From the NCBI GenBank assembly GCA_013339765.2, contig CM023450.1, forward strand, positions 41,818,245-41,882,244: 64,000 nt of DNA, read 5' to 3'. This document shows positions 11,141-21,506 of this stretch, piece by piece. A model generated the notes under the pieces. It made no database searches. It saw only the letters and a program-made list of their open reading frames with translations, and was not told the DNA's origin. The DNA is from Haemaphysalis longicornis (taxonomy: Eukaryota > Arthropoda > Arachnida > Ixodida > Ixodidae). The translations under genes were made by a program, and so were the position numbers. The stretch's first letter is position 1. Every line of letters begins with the position of its first letter.

Positions 11141-12357
11141 GGGGATACGGCCCGTTCGTCACATGGTGTTTCGTCATAGGCCGGTTCGTAGTAGGCCATT
11201 TGGTTACATAGGATCATTCGTCATAGGCCGGTTCGTAATAGGCCGTTTGGTCACATAAGATCATTCGTCATAGGCCAGTTTGTCACTTCGGAAAGTTGGT
11301 CACAGGTGCGCAAAATAATGTCCACTGTGTTGTTGTTTTTTTCGACTCGAAAAAGAGAAACGAGGCACAGGTTTAGTTAGTTTTTTTTTTTTTTTGTACT
11401 TTGGGCCGTACATCTAGCAAAGCTCAACAAAGAATGCAAGCCAGAGTGGGCAAGTAGGGGGACGTGTTCGGACAAGAATATAGATACGAGTTCAACAACC
11501 CAAGATAGAAAAGTGAGACAGGGAAGACGGGCCAGACGTCCGGTTCTAGATTTGATAACGCGCCGACGCAACGCAGGCGATGAGGCGCGCCGTAGTGGAG
11601 GGCTCCGGATTAATTTTGACCACCTGGGGATCTTTAACGTGCGCCGAAATCTCGTGCACACGGGTGTTTTTGCTTTCCGCCTCCATCAGAAAGCGACCGC
11701 CGCGGCCGGGAATCGAACCCGCGACCTCGTGCTCAGCAGCGCAACGCCTTAGCCACTGAGCCACCGCGGCGGGTGCCAGCTTACTTTATTGTGACTGGTA
11801 TGTCTGCCTCTGCCAGGTGCAGAACACGCTGTGGTTAGCTGTGGTTAGCAGAACACGCTGTGGTCCGGTTCTAAGTGGTCCCGTAATAGGGAAAGTGGTA
11901 GCACCGACCTTCTCGTTCTTGGAAATTTCACATGGGCCATTTCGTGTTACTTATTAGCGGTTTAATACAAGTGGTGCAACTAATTATTTAATGGACCTTT
12001 CTCCGCCATCTGCGCATGCGCGGGGCGCCGGTCCGCCATTCTTGGCAGTAGCTCTCGGGCAAAATAAACAAAAGGGCGCCCCCTCAGCTAGCTGCTTGGG
12101 GAGCGGTTTTTATATGCTCATTTCGGACAGTTCGAGTGAGTTCTTATGTGCACACAAAAAAAGACTTTCCAAGGAATGGGGCAAAAATGACCACCCTGTG
12201 AGCACTTTTTTACCAGTGAGGGAGCAACGAAAATGAAAAAAAAAAAGTGAAGAAAAAGGGGTGCTACGGCCACTGCAAATTAGTCACACGAGCGTGCGCC
12301 TGCTACCGTGACATTCATGTGAAAGGCAAGGGAGGACGGGTGGGAGCGGTATGGACT

Positions 12358-12395
<38 letters not shown>

Positions 12396-12653
12396 TGGCG
12401 TGCCCTACTGCCAGTTTAGGATCGCCGTGGCGGCCGCTAAGAGGACCGGTACTGCGAAAAGGTGTGCAAAGTAGCTATAGTCATGCCTCATCACCACTTA
12501 CGTCTAAAAAAAGCCACGAATTTTGTTTTTGCGTTCCTGTGACGAAGTTTCTTAAGTGACAAACTGGCCTATGACGAATGATCCTATATGACCAAACGGC
12601 CTATTACGAACCGGCCTATGACGAAACGCCATGTGACGAACGGGCCTACACCC
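11141..12653. mobile_element. Non-autonomous hAT element with 8-bp TSD
   Basis: The sequence is bounded by an 8-bp direct repeat CCTCTGAA (11133-11140 and 12654-12661), the hallmark of hAT insertion. The ends are inverted: GGGGATACGGCCCGTTCGTC on the left and GGGTGTAGGCCCGTTCGTC (reverse complement) on the right. The subterminal region is built from repeats of a unit containing TTCGTCATAGGCCGGTTCGT, more copies on the left (to about 11295) than the right (from about 12547). There is no transposase. It carries a SINE and a T34 run. Confidence 0.8.
11556..11774 (-). mobile_element. tRNA-derived SINE (Ruka type), copy 2
   Basis: Same head and body as copy 1, with a well-preserved B-box GCGGGTTCGATTCCC on the minus strand. 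The 3' (ATCA)n tail is missing. It is inserted inside the hAT element. Confidence 0.85.
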
Positions 12654-12710
12654 CCTCTGAAGCGCACAAAATGGCGGACGGTTTAAAGGATTAAAAAAAA
12701 GTTCAAAAAA

Positions 12711-13756
12711 TTGGCGCAGCTTGCACTAGTGGTGCAAGGATGGAGAAGTAACATAGCTGTGGGTCGACCTACACTGCGGATCCCAGGAGAGAAGGAGAAA
12801 CCAAACCCCCCCCCCAGCAGTGTGCAAATCCGTTTTGGACGGCACTATAAAGCAAAGGCCATTAAGGTGTGTACAGCGTTTTATTCAGTAGCAGTCATCG
12901 TCATACCTTTCGTCGTCGTCTTCCGACGGCACAGCAGCGCTGCTGTGCCGTCCTCTTGTAGCGCGTCCTCGCCTTTGTAGACCTCCACTTCTTCAGTTCT
13001 ACAAGTGTGGATTGTGAAGGGATCGCTCGACAGATTCGTCATCATCGTCTTCGGCGCGGCGGCACGATCGCTACACGACGACGGCGACGAAGGCGGGAGC
13101 TCCTCACGTGGCGTAAGGCCCCGCGCAAGCCTGGACGACGCGGGCGGTCGCCGCGAGGCACGCGCTCCCGTGCGCTCGGGGTGTTCTGTCTCCGACGGAC
13201 GGATTTGTGTCGGTTTATACAGCTGTGCTGTTAAGAATGCTCTGATTGGCGCCGAAATTCTCAGCGAAGTTCCTGTAAACAAATTTAAGTTCTTGGGTGT
13301 GAAAGCGAACGGGGTATTAGGATCTGAGTGAGTTTTGTACCAGGACACTCCTGAAGGCGAGGTGGACGCTGGATTTTGACCCAAAAGCGTATGTTAGATA
13401 CATGTGCTGAGGGACATGAGCAATTTTAGCAAGTGGCAATTAGGCTAGCAGTAAAGCACATTCCCTCTAAATGTCCGCTTAGCCTGCGATGCGAACTCAG
13501 GTATGTGCCGAGTCATAGTAACTGAGTAAAGGAAAGGATGCAACGGAAAAGAATAATGAGAAACGCGCCCGGAACAGCGCCCCCCCCCCCCCCTCGCCTC
13601 CTCTCTCACTTTTGAGCGTCAGCCATCGCTAAATAAACATGTATTCCCTCCTTCCCCAGGTTCCTGTGTGTTTAAGTGGCACGAGTTGAGATAAAATCTT
13701 TAGTGCTGATGGGTATTCCCCCCACCCCCCCCCCTCACCCAATGCTTCGCCGTACT
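12711..13756. other. GC-rich stretch between the inverted arms, no gene named
   Basis: Segment 12880-13340 is GC-rich with a 167-codon minus-strand frame that shows low-complexity Pro/Ser/Arg content and no recognised domain. It also holds a 28-bp palindrome and two poly-C runs (13580-13593 and 13720-13735). Confidence 0.4.
12925..12952. repeat. 28-bp perfect palindrome
   Basis: GACGGCACAGCAGC is followed directly by its reverse complement. The core CAGCAGCGCTGCTG resembles that of the palindrome at 3344. Confidence 0.9.
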
Positions 13757-14413
13757 GCCAGGTCATCATCCTACAATGATGACCGGTTTGCAAGACCCCA
13801 GGGCTGCTTGATTGTCGTGGAGTAACGAATGGGCAGGCGTGCAAATTAGTGATAGATTTATTTTGGGGGATCCCGAGCTAGAACCCACAGTATACTGTTT
13901 TGCATATTCTTCCCGCCGTCTGCACAACTAGGTCACCCTAACACAACTCTTGACAGTTGATGATGGCACTGGCTTGCCAGGGACGCCGAATTTCGCACCC
14001 ACTGAGTTGACCGATGCTTTCGCATTAAAAATTCCAATTCTCAGTGGTCAACTTTGTTATTATTGCAACGGTGTGAAATAAATTGCGTTAGGTAGCCACC
14101 AGATTCCCTAAAGTAAAAAAAAAGAATGTGGCACTGAATTAAAGTGGAATGCAAGGACTGCATTGGAAATGTGACGATGCTTTGGTTAACGTGAAGCAAC
14201 TAAACATATGCAATTTTCTGACACACATGAATTTGCTTTGTTGGTGGTAATAGTAAAATGCATTTATTGTGGGGTCGAAACCACGCGTGCACCGGTACAT
14301 TTTGGTGTCAGGGATGAGGTTAAAGACAGAAATGAATAGAAGAGAAATCATAAGTATACGGGTCACATTCTGAACTGGTCTATCATGCATAAACAAATTA
14401 AACGCAGAACAGT
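13757..14413. repeat. Long inverted repeat, right arm
   Basis: Reverse-complement partner of 10146-10808. Its outer edge reads GCAGAACAGT and its inner edge reads GGTCATCATCCTACAATG. The pair could fold into a hairpin with a 2.9-kb loop. Confidence 0.85.
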
Positions 14414-15461
14414 AACAGCTACTTGCAATGTTTGGTGGTATATCGAGTTTTATGAACAAACATTTAGACTGAATGACCCCACATAGCAATACCAAGAACT
14501 GTAAACATAACAGAACAATGCATATGTGAGTTCCCTGGTGAAGCCCACGTATAAAGCTATTCTAGTTCACTGTAAGCGCACGGTTGAAGTGTGATGCCGT
14601 TGTTTCTAAAGCATTGTTTTACCATGAGGCTAGCTTGTACATGGTGCGTTGCATTATGTCCGTGCTAGTGGACGTGGGGTCATTTAAAGGAAAAGCCAAC
14701 AGCCAGTGTCTATTATCTGCGGCTAGGTGCTTCATGGCAACCAACCATTTTAGCGCTGCTGAGGATAAGAGCGGCAGATATCCGACATGGCAGCTATAGT
14801 GACGTCAGTGCAAGCTATTTGGTAATCGGCGATGAGTTGCGGTCGCCTCTCGAAAACGAAAGAAGACAGAGGCCCTGAACGTAACCAATGTTGGAGGTTT
14901 TAGGGATAATCCCAATGGGAAGTCTGAAGGTTATGCCCCCGTCGGGAGCTACGCTTTAGGGGGTGGATGTCCTGACTGTAATATATGTTAGAGGTTTTAG
15001 AGATGATCCCAATGTGGAAGTCTGTCCGCTTCACATTGTAAAAAGCGTACAGAAGTAGGAGGTACGCTTTAGGAGATGGGATGAGCACTTTTTTTGGGAC
15101 ATCCCTGGGACGTGGTGCGTTGTCTGGGCTCTTCCCCCGAGCTGCGTTGTATGCTGGTGAACTCCCAAAGGAGTTCAAAATATCTCCGGTCCACTTCTTT
15201 TCCACTTTCTATTTCAATAAATGACTCCCTCAATAACTCACATGAAATAAAAGGAAGCAACGGCCCCCACTTCCTGCTAATAAAAAGCTTACCGCAAAAC
15301 GCTGTTAAATTGTCAGTTGATAACGTCCAAAACTTCGCGAGGTGATAATAACTTAGAGGTTAGAGGCGGCTTAATTTGGCCTGATTAATAAATTTTGAGA
15401 TGTTTTGAAGCATCCATCATCCGTCCGATTGCAGCCAATCCAATCCAAGCAGTGCGCAAAA
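14414..15461. other. 5' flank of NDUFA2
   Basis: No gene is recognised. Two adjacent CCAAT motifs at 15435-15444 lie only 18 bases before the NDUFA2 start codon and may be promoter or 5' UTR sequence. A partial duplication of TTAGAGGTTTTAGAGATGAT-like text occurs at about 14895-15020. Confidence 0.4.
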
Positions 15462-15556
15462 ATGGCTGGCGCAAGAGCTGCTGCAAAGTTCGGTAGCCAC
15501 CTAAAAGAACTGAGGCTGCACCTTTGCCAGAAATCCCCTGAAAGTGCCGGTGTTAG
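15462..15556 (+). CDS. NDUFA2: NDUFA2 exon 1
   Basis: ATG at 15462 in the context AAAAATGGC; 31 codons plus AG before the donor GTAAGG. It encodes the first strand and LCQKSPESAGV. Confidence 0.9.
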
Positions 15557-18500
15557 GTAAGGCTGGAATCTTTTATCACCTGTCTTTTGGGTGCCATTTT
15601 GGGTATTCCGCTTGGCGTCATAAACTGACAGCAAGAGTAGCAGCACAGCATGGTTCTCCTCGTCGATCGTTATTTGATCTCTTGCTCAGTCTTATTACGT
15701 GCCCCAAAGATGATAAGTTGGTTGATTTAATTCTGTTTTGGTCTTGCTTAGCTACATATTTGTACATTTTAGGAAAGCTTTAAAGGATGCCAAGGGCAGT
15801 CAAGGGCAGTGCGGTGAAGAGTAGATTCTCGATACGTTATTGTGGACATTGTGCTTGTATTAAGTTTCGGAAGTCTTTTTACGGCGCAAATGGGGTTCAT
15901 CCTACTGTTTTACGTGCAGGGAGTTTGTGATGAAGCACTACCGCGGCGTAAAAAACAGCAACCCAACCTTGCCTGTCCTGATTCGGGAATGTAGCGGTGT
16001 GCAACCCAAGGTTTACGCCCGTTATGGTAAGAGCCGTGTTCCACCAAGTTCAGAAACGTGTTTTTTCGCCTGTGCATGTCTTTGTATCTGCTGATGTGGC
16101 CACGTGAAGCTGTGTAGCGTCATTAAATTCTGTTGTTACTTTAAATGTCAGAACTAAAAACAGCTATTGACGCGAAATAAGCACGTCTGTATTCGAAATG
16201 CACTGACCGAAAAGTGAACCCAGGACCTCTCGTTGCTAGAAAAACAGCTTTAGGAAGGTCAGATGTAGTGATAACTCAGCATGCAGCGGGGTCTCAGCCT
16301 AGGTCACTTTAAAAACTGTCGCTAGATAAGTGGTGGTGGAGAAAAACACTCTTGATCACTCCACCAAACACTCATAAATTTTCGAACCAAATCACAGCTG
16401 TGATGAAACGGTAACATATATATGATGGTGATTGTGGCAGGATGCCCCTAGGGATTGGACAACCAAAGAATCCATCACGAGATAGCATATTGTAACATAA
16501 CTCTGCAATGGCATCTGACAAGATCCATTTTGCTTTCGCACTACCTTTGCCGTGTGGCTTTTTGTAATTGATTAGAGCTGCGCATGCATGCTGCCATGCT
16601 GATGCACGTGTTCAAAAGCTAGGTGTAAAGCTAAGCTGTCCCAGCCAGTTCCGACTTTGTAATACCGCCTTTTCCCAGAATTATCATACTGTGCAGTTGT
16701 ACTAATACTATAACATTACAGACCCATAGTTCTGGGAACACAATGAATACGATACATTAAAGCGGTGTAAAGTTAACGCCATGCTATACTCAGTGTGGTT
16801 CCCTAAGTTCACAGATGGGTCATGCATGCATCCCATTAGCAAATGGTGTTGCTGTTTTCTAATCCTTTCTTACTCTGTTGTTAGGTGAATGCCAAAAAAG
16901 GTTCTATCAGTTGCCTGACAATGCTACTGTCTGCATTACAAAGAAGCATGAACATGTGGTGCTGTCTGGCTGCCAAGTTTGAAATCTCTGAGCATTCACT
17001 TATCATTCAGGGGTGGAACATGGTTACAGGGGTTTGGGAGCAGTCCTGGGAGCAGCCAAAAGTGCCTTTTGTAGCAGGCTTGGAGCAGCCAGAAAGGGCT
17101 TTTAGAGCAGTTTTGGAGCTGCCAGAAATGCCATTTGAAGCCGATGTAACACCATGTCACAGCATTATGGTGCCTCCCTAACCTACCTATAGGCCGCTGT
17201 GCCAGCTGACTGCCAATTACGTTTCATCTACAGCAGCAGGCATTCTGCCATGCACTAGAACCTACTCCAAACCAGTAATGCAGTTTTTGCACTATATCTG
17301 GAGGTTTACAACATGCGCAGTTATCTACCTTCAGCCCCATCGAGCATGTCGTGTTATCACTGCTCAAGGGTAAAACCTCACTCGCAGAGTCTAACAGGAT
17401 AGGATAAGCCTTAATTCGTGTCTGGTAAACGGCGGCGTTCCGTAAAACAAGGTGCTTGCTTGCATTTTTTGTATTGAACAGCGGTTTCAGTGCTTGCGAA
17501 GCTGGACATACCTTTGTCTTCGCTGGACACGGTTGCGAGTGTTGACAAACTTACGCTGTAGACTACATGACTAGAGCATGCTAGAAGGCATGGTTTATGT
17601 TGGCTGGGGTCCAGCAGGCATGCAGCTTAATTAAGAAAGTTGCGGGCAACAAAGCTAAGATCGTCAAAAATGGGTGACAAAAGTAATGTTCACCTCCAAT
17701 AAGCTACTAAATTTCATGCATATATTATTCTGTTTGTGATGAGGCAAAAACATTTTAGTTTTGGTCATTTTCCATTGATTGTGGTGCAGCGGCTGGCACC
17801 GGCAAACAAAACCGTGCAAATGCTTGCCTGAACTGACCCGCTGCTTCTGTGATGTTGGCTATGGATGACACTATTGCGAGTCCAAAGGGCTAAACTTAGC
17901 AAAATGCTGTTATGTTGGCCTTGTGTCACGTGGTTGTGAATAAATGAAAAGTTTGTATTGACCATAAAATGGGTGGAAATTAGAAGGCTCAGAGACCAAG
18001 AAAACATGTTTCAAATGTCATTAGGACAGCTGATGTGTTGACTGTTAATGGTGTGCGGTATTTTCTCTTTGACTACGAACCACAGGTAAACTAAGGCTCT
18101 GTGTTAAATGGTCAAATAATGCATTGTGCGGGTTAAATTACACAACACAACCATAAATAACTTGTTGCTGATACTACTATTATTATAACTACTACTATAA
18201 TAACTTGCCAATACTATTTATTTACAACACATATCTTTGATTTGTCAATTTTATGTGCAAACAGTGTTCCACTTCAGCTGTGATACTCCGGTTAGCATGC
18301 TCGTTCTAGCAAAGCATTATGTTGTCAGGCTTTTTTGCACAGCTGTTTGGAAAAGACTAACAAAAAGTGCAACAGAGCCAACTTTTATTGTTTTCATAAT
18401 TGTAAATGTCAAGTGTTCGCTCAAACACATATCTTTGATTTGTCAATTTTATGTGCAAACAGTGTTCCACTTCAGCTGTGATACTCCGGTTAGCATGCTC

Positions 18501-18769
18501 GTTCTAGCAAAGCATTATGTTGTCAGGCTTTTTTGCACAGCTGTTTGGAAAAGACTAACAAAAAGTGCGGCAGAGCCAACTTTTATTGTTTTCATAATTG
18601 TAAATGTCAAGTGTTCGCTCACATGATGCAGCTGTTGTCGATTATTTGCAATCTAAGATCGTGCTTGTTGCACTGCAGCATTTGGAAAAGAGAGCCATGC
18701 TTCACTGCTGGGCTGTCAGCTGATCAAGTCTTGGCCACCATAGAGCAGATGGCGCAGAAAGCTGTATGA
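15462..18769 (+). CDS. NDUFA2: NADH:ubiquinone oxidoreductase subunit A2 (complex I B8)
   Basis: Three exons (15462-15556, 15920-16026, 18679-18769) give a protein of about 97 residues, matching the usual 95-100. NDUFA2 is a thioredoxin-fold accessory subunit of the N-module of mitochondrial complex I. Recognisable parts are the N-terminal MAGARAAAKFGSHLKELRLH, LCQKSP and IRECSG with the two conserved Cys, NPTLPVLIREC, QPKVYARYAFGKE and the C-terminal LSADQVLATIEQM. The splice phases agree (2, then 1). In exon 3 the frame shifts between ASLL and LSADQV: one base appears to be missing in the GGG run at 18710-18712, and as written the frame reaches TAG early. Everything else is intact, so a sequencing or assembly slip is more likely than a dead gene. 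Confidence 0.9.
15920..16026 (+). CDS. NDUFA2: NDUFA2 exon 2
   Basis: Acceptor TACGTGCAG and donor GTAAGA. It encodes REFVMKHYRGVKNSNPTLPV and then LIRECSGVQPKVYARY, the most conserved part of the family. Confidence 0.92.
18226..18621. repeat. Tandem duplication, 2 x 198 bp, in NDUFA2 intron 2
   Basis: Two near-identical copies with the boundary at about 18424 (for example ATATCTTTGATTTGTC at 18231 and 18429). A visible difference is GTGCAACAGAG versus GTGCGGCAGAG. The period is a multiple of three, so an open frame passes through both copies by chance. Confidence 0.92.
18679..18769 (+). CDS. NDUFA2: NDUFA2 exon 3, with one-base frame break
   Basis: It follows TTGCACTGCAG and encodes the C-terminus ending QMAQKAV and TGA. 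It has 91 bases where 92 are needed to stay in frame. Confidence 0.85.
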
Positions 18770-18882
18770 GCAAGCAAGCCGACCACCGCAGAAGCTTGTA
18801 GAAATGTCAATCTTTTGTGTTTGTTGGTTTCGCGAGTGGAGGGTTGAGAGATGCACTGCCTTAGAAAATTGTCTATTTGAGA

Positions 18883-18888
18883 AATAAA
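18883..18888 (+). terminator. NDUFA2: NDUFA2 polyadenylation signal
   Basis: AATAAA 114 bases after the stop codon, with a GT-rich stretch starting about 25 bases later. It implies a 3' UTR of about 135 bases. Confidence 0.65.
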
Positions 18889-19317
18889 GGTATCCGAAAG
18901 TCCACAGTCATTTGTCTTCATGGTGGTATCTTACACGGTCATGTAGACGCATGGTGTGTGTGAACGAAGAATAATGCTGCTATTACACCCATTCTTTGTT
19001 TTTCCTGATGACTGGAAAGTGAACTGAAGATAGTGGTAGCACAAAAATACTGAATTTTACAAAACACAAACCAGTCAATGTTTATTAACACTTGACTGAT
19101 TTGGGTGGCATGAATTTGTCAGAACAGTGGGGGTCCGATACAGGAAAGCTTGATTATTTGCTCTAGTCATGCCGTATGTTTGTTGTGCACCATTTATGTC
19201 GGGGGGGAAAAAGCCTTGGGTGTCTCGTCAAATGTGAAAAGTGACTGTGTTCATAGTCATCGTCAGCTCGAACGGTACGAAAAGGCTGCCACTGAGAAGA
19301 AAAAATAAATTGACTTC

Positions 19318-19395
19318 GTGTGGGATTTGACCCAGATCGCCAAAGCAGCAGCCAGGTACCCTAACCACAGCGCGAACCTGGCACCGACTGTGGGG
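19318..19395 (-). mobile_element. tRNA-like sequence (SINE head or tRNA relic)
   Basis: On the minus strand TGTGGTTAGGGTACC resembles an A-box and GGGTCAAATCCCACAC a B-box with one mismatch, about 30 bases apart. No full cloverleaf is convincing. Confidence 0.4.
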
Positions 19396-19693
19396 GAGGT
19401 TTCAACATGGAGATGCGGCCACTGTGCCTGTTGGAATGATTCGTGTTGAAAAGACGAAAGAGACACAAACACCATGTAGCAGTAAAAACGTCTGATAATC
19501 TCTAGGCTTTCAACTTCAAAGCAAGTTAGCAAATTTAAGTTCCCGAGGGATTTTTTCCCTGAGGAGGAGCTATACGGTAAAAGTTCTGCAAGCTACTGTT
19601 TGATTGAAGCAGTAAACACTTCTGTTTGTACAACTGCTCATTCGGTTTTAGAAAATTTCTGTGCCTCACAAAAATGCCACGACGACACCATGA

Positions 19694-19948
19694 TGCTCCC
19701 AGTGTTTACCGACCCTTAATCACATTGCGCACCAGCAACCAGATGCTCCACAGCACCACCTTTATGACAGAAATGCAGAAACTGGTCACCTTGTGACCTC
19801 TGGGGCCATAGCACAGCTGTTCCGTCTAAGAACTGGTTCATTTCACCTTGTGCAAACCTCCTACACAGCCAGTCGGGCACCAGTTGTGATGCGGCTTACC
19901 ACACCCGTTTGGCTGTTATACGCCATGGTGATTTTGTGCACTACATTG
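19694..19948 (+). pseudogene. Unrecognised coding-like open stretch
   Basis: An 85-codon frame with no ATG start and amino-acid usage like a real protein (for example LYDRNAETGHLVTSGAIAQL then FRLRTGSFHLVQTSY). A neighbouring frame continues with HYIVNGSVEQDEIFRVV, as if one frameshift separates two pieces. I do not recognise the family. It could be an exon or a decayed retrocopy. Confidence 0.3.
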
Positions 19949-20806
19949 TGAATGGTTCAGTGGAGCAGGATGAAATATTCCGGGTGGTCTCTAGCCCTCC
20001 GCTGTGGCATACATCTTAACCCTGGAAATAGCCGCAATTTCGATCAAATTTCTTGAAATCAGCACGATGTGGTAATGACTGGCATATGCTGAAATAAAAT
20101 GCTGCTAGGAGAAGAGTGAAGTATGGTTCCTCAACTTGCATCACTGTAACAGCTAAAGCATCCAAAAAAGCTAAATCTTTCCAACTTCAGGTAGGGATAT
20201 TTTTATAACATGTAATCTCAAAATCTCATGCAAGCTCATCCTACCTGCCGTGACTTAACTGTTGCACTGCTGAGCACGAGTGCATGGTTTCCATCCCCGC
20301 TGTGATGGCTGCTTTTCAGATGAAGGCAAAAAGTGAAAATGTATTTGTGGCAAGATTTCCACATTAAAGATTTCCTGGGGGCAAAATTAGACTGGAGCCC
20401 CCCCCTCCACTACAACACGCCTCATAGCACAGATGTTGACTCCAAGCTCACTGTAACATGCAACCTGAAAACAGTGTGGTGGTCAAATGGTGTACAGCAA
20501 AAACAGACTGCACTTTTGACCAAGGAAAGATGTTCACGTTGACTGTGCCTTGGCCTCACGTATGCCTTGGACGTGCTGACGCACTTAATCACAGATGCGT
20601 ACTGTTGTGTCAATGGCTTTACAGCGCTGCAGGGTGCGTCCAGGCGCAGTGTTCAGTTTTAGAAAAACCTTTGCTACTCTAAAACCTTAACATTTCTAAG
20701 CCTGAACAAAACAGACAAGCAGTGTAAATCTAATTCAATCGGTATGCACGATTTTGCGACATCAAAAGCTGTTTGCAAAAGAGAAGCCAATTAGCTAACT
20801 ACTTGC

Positions 20807-21506
20807 CACTGTAAAACTTTGTTACAAGAGACACTGTTATATGAGACACTTGTAGGGTTGCCACCTGACCGGTTTTTGAGACAGCGGGCCGGTTGCCGGT
20901 CTGTACCTAAAACCGGCCGACATTGGCCGGTTTTATGGCCATCGTGCCGCGGGTATTTCTTTTTGGCCTTTTGTAAGCGTAAATACATGTACTACGACAA
21001 CCAATATGTGTCGACAAGCTGTGCAAAGAAACGCGAGCAGAGGAAATGCGCGGCCGAGCACAATTCCCGAGATGAAACGGGACCAAAGGGACCAAATGCC
21101 GCCGGCGCGATCAGCAAGTGCGGTTACTCTTCAGTGCAGCACATTCAGAGCAACAGCCGAAACCTCAATCGCCTTCAGTGCAAACGTTATGTTGCTTTCT
21201 CTGTAGGGAAAAGCTGCAAGAAATGGCATTGCATGTCAATAGAAACAAATGTGGCGTCTTTTTTTCAACACAAATTCAACCTTCTACTCCCCTCCTCCCC
21301 CCCCCCCCCCCCCCTATTTGAATTGCTGGTTTTTTATTCGGGAAAAGGTGGCAACCCTAGACACTTGGTTATGAGAGCTCCGAATGAAAGCGGTTTGGTT
21401 TGTTTTTTTGTGTTTATGTTAGCAACATCGCACACAAGAGACCTTAGTTACAAGAGACACGTTTACCGGGTCCCTGGAGTGTCTCTTGTTACAAGGTTTG
21501 ACGGTA
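20807..21506. mobile_element. Tc1/pogo-like MITE carrying a nested element
   Basis: The left end CACTGTAAAACTTTGTTACA and the right end (reverse complement) TACCGTCAAACCTTGTAACA are inverted repeats, both continuing into AGAGACAC. Without the nested 20853-21359 insertion it is under 200 bp. The 232-codon frame across this region is an accident of two elements joined together. Confidence 0.7.
20853..21359. mobile_element. hAT-type MITE, 507 bp, 8-bp TSD
   Basis: Perfect 13-bp terminal inverted repeats TAGGGTTGCCACC are flanked by the 8-bp direct repeat GACACTTG (20845-20852 and 21360-21367). No transposase is encoded. Confidence 0.85.

Noticed and set aside
12881..13384. 167-codon minus-strand frame
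   Set aside because: GC-rich low-complexity sequence with no recognised domain; it contains a 28-bp palindrome and lies inside an element-rich block.
18237..18626. Frame with two perfect 66-residue repeats
   Set aside because: It is a tandem duplication inside NDUFA2 intron 2 whose period happens to be a multiple of three.
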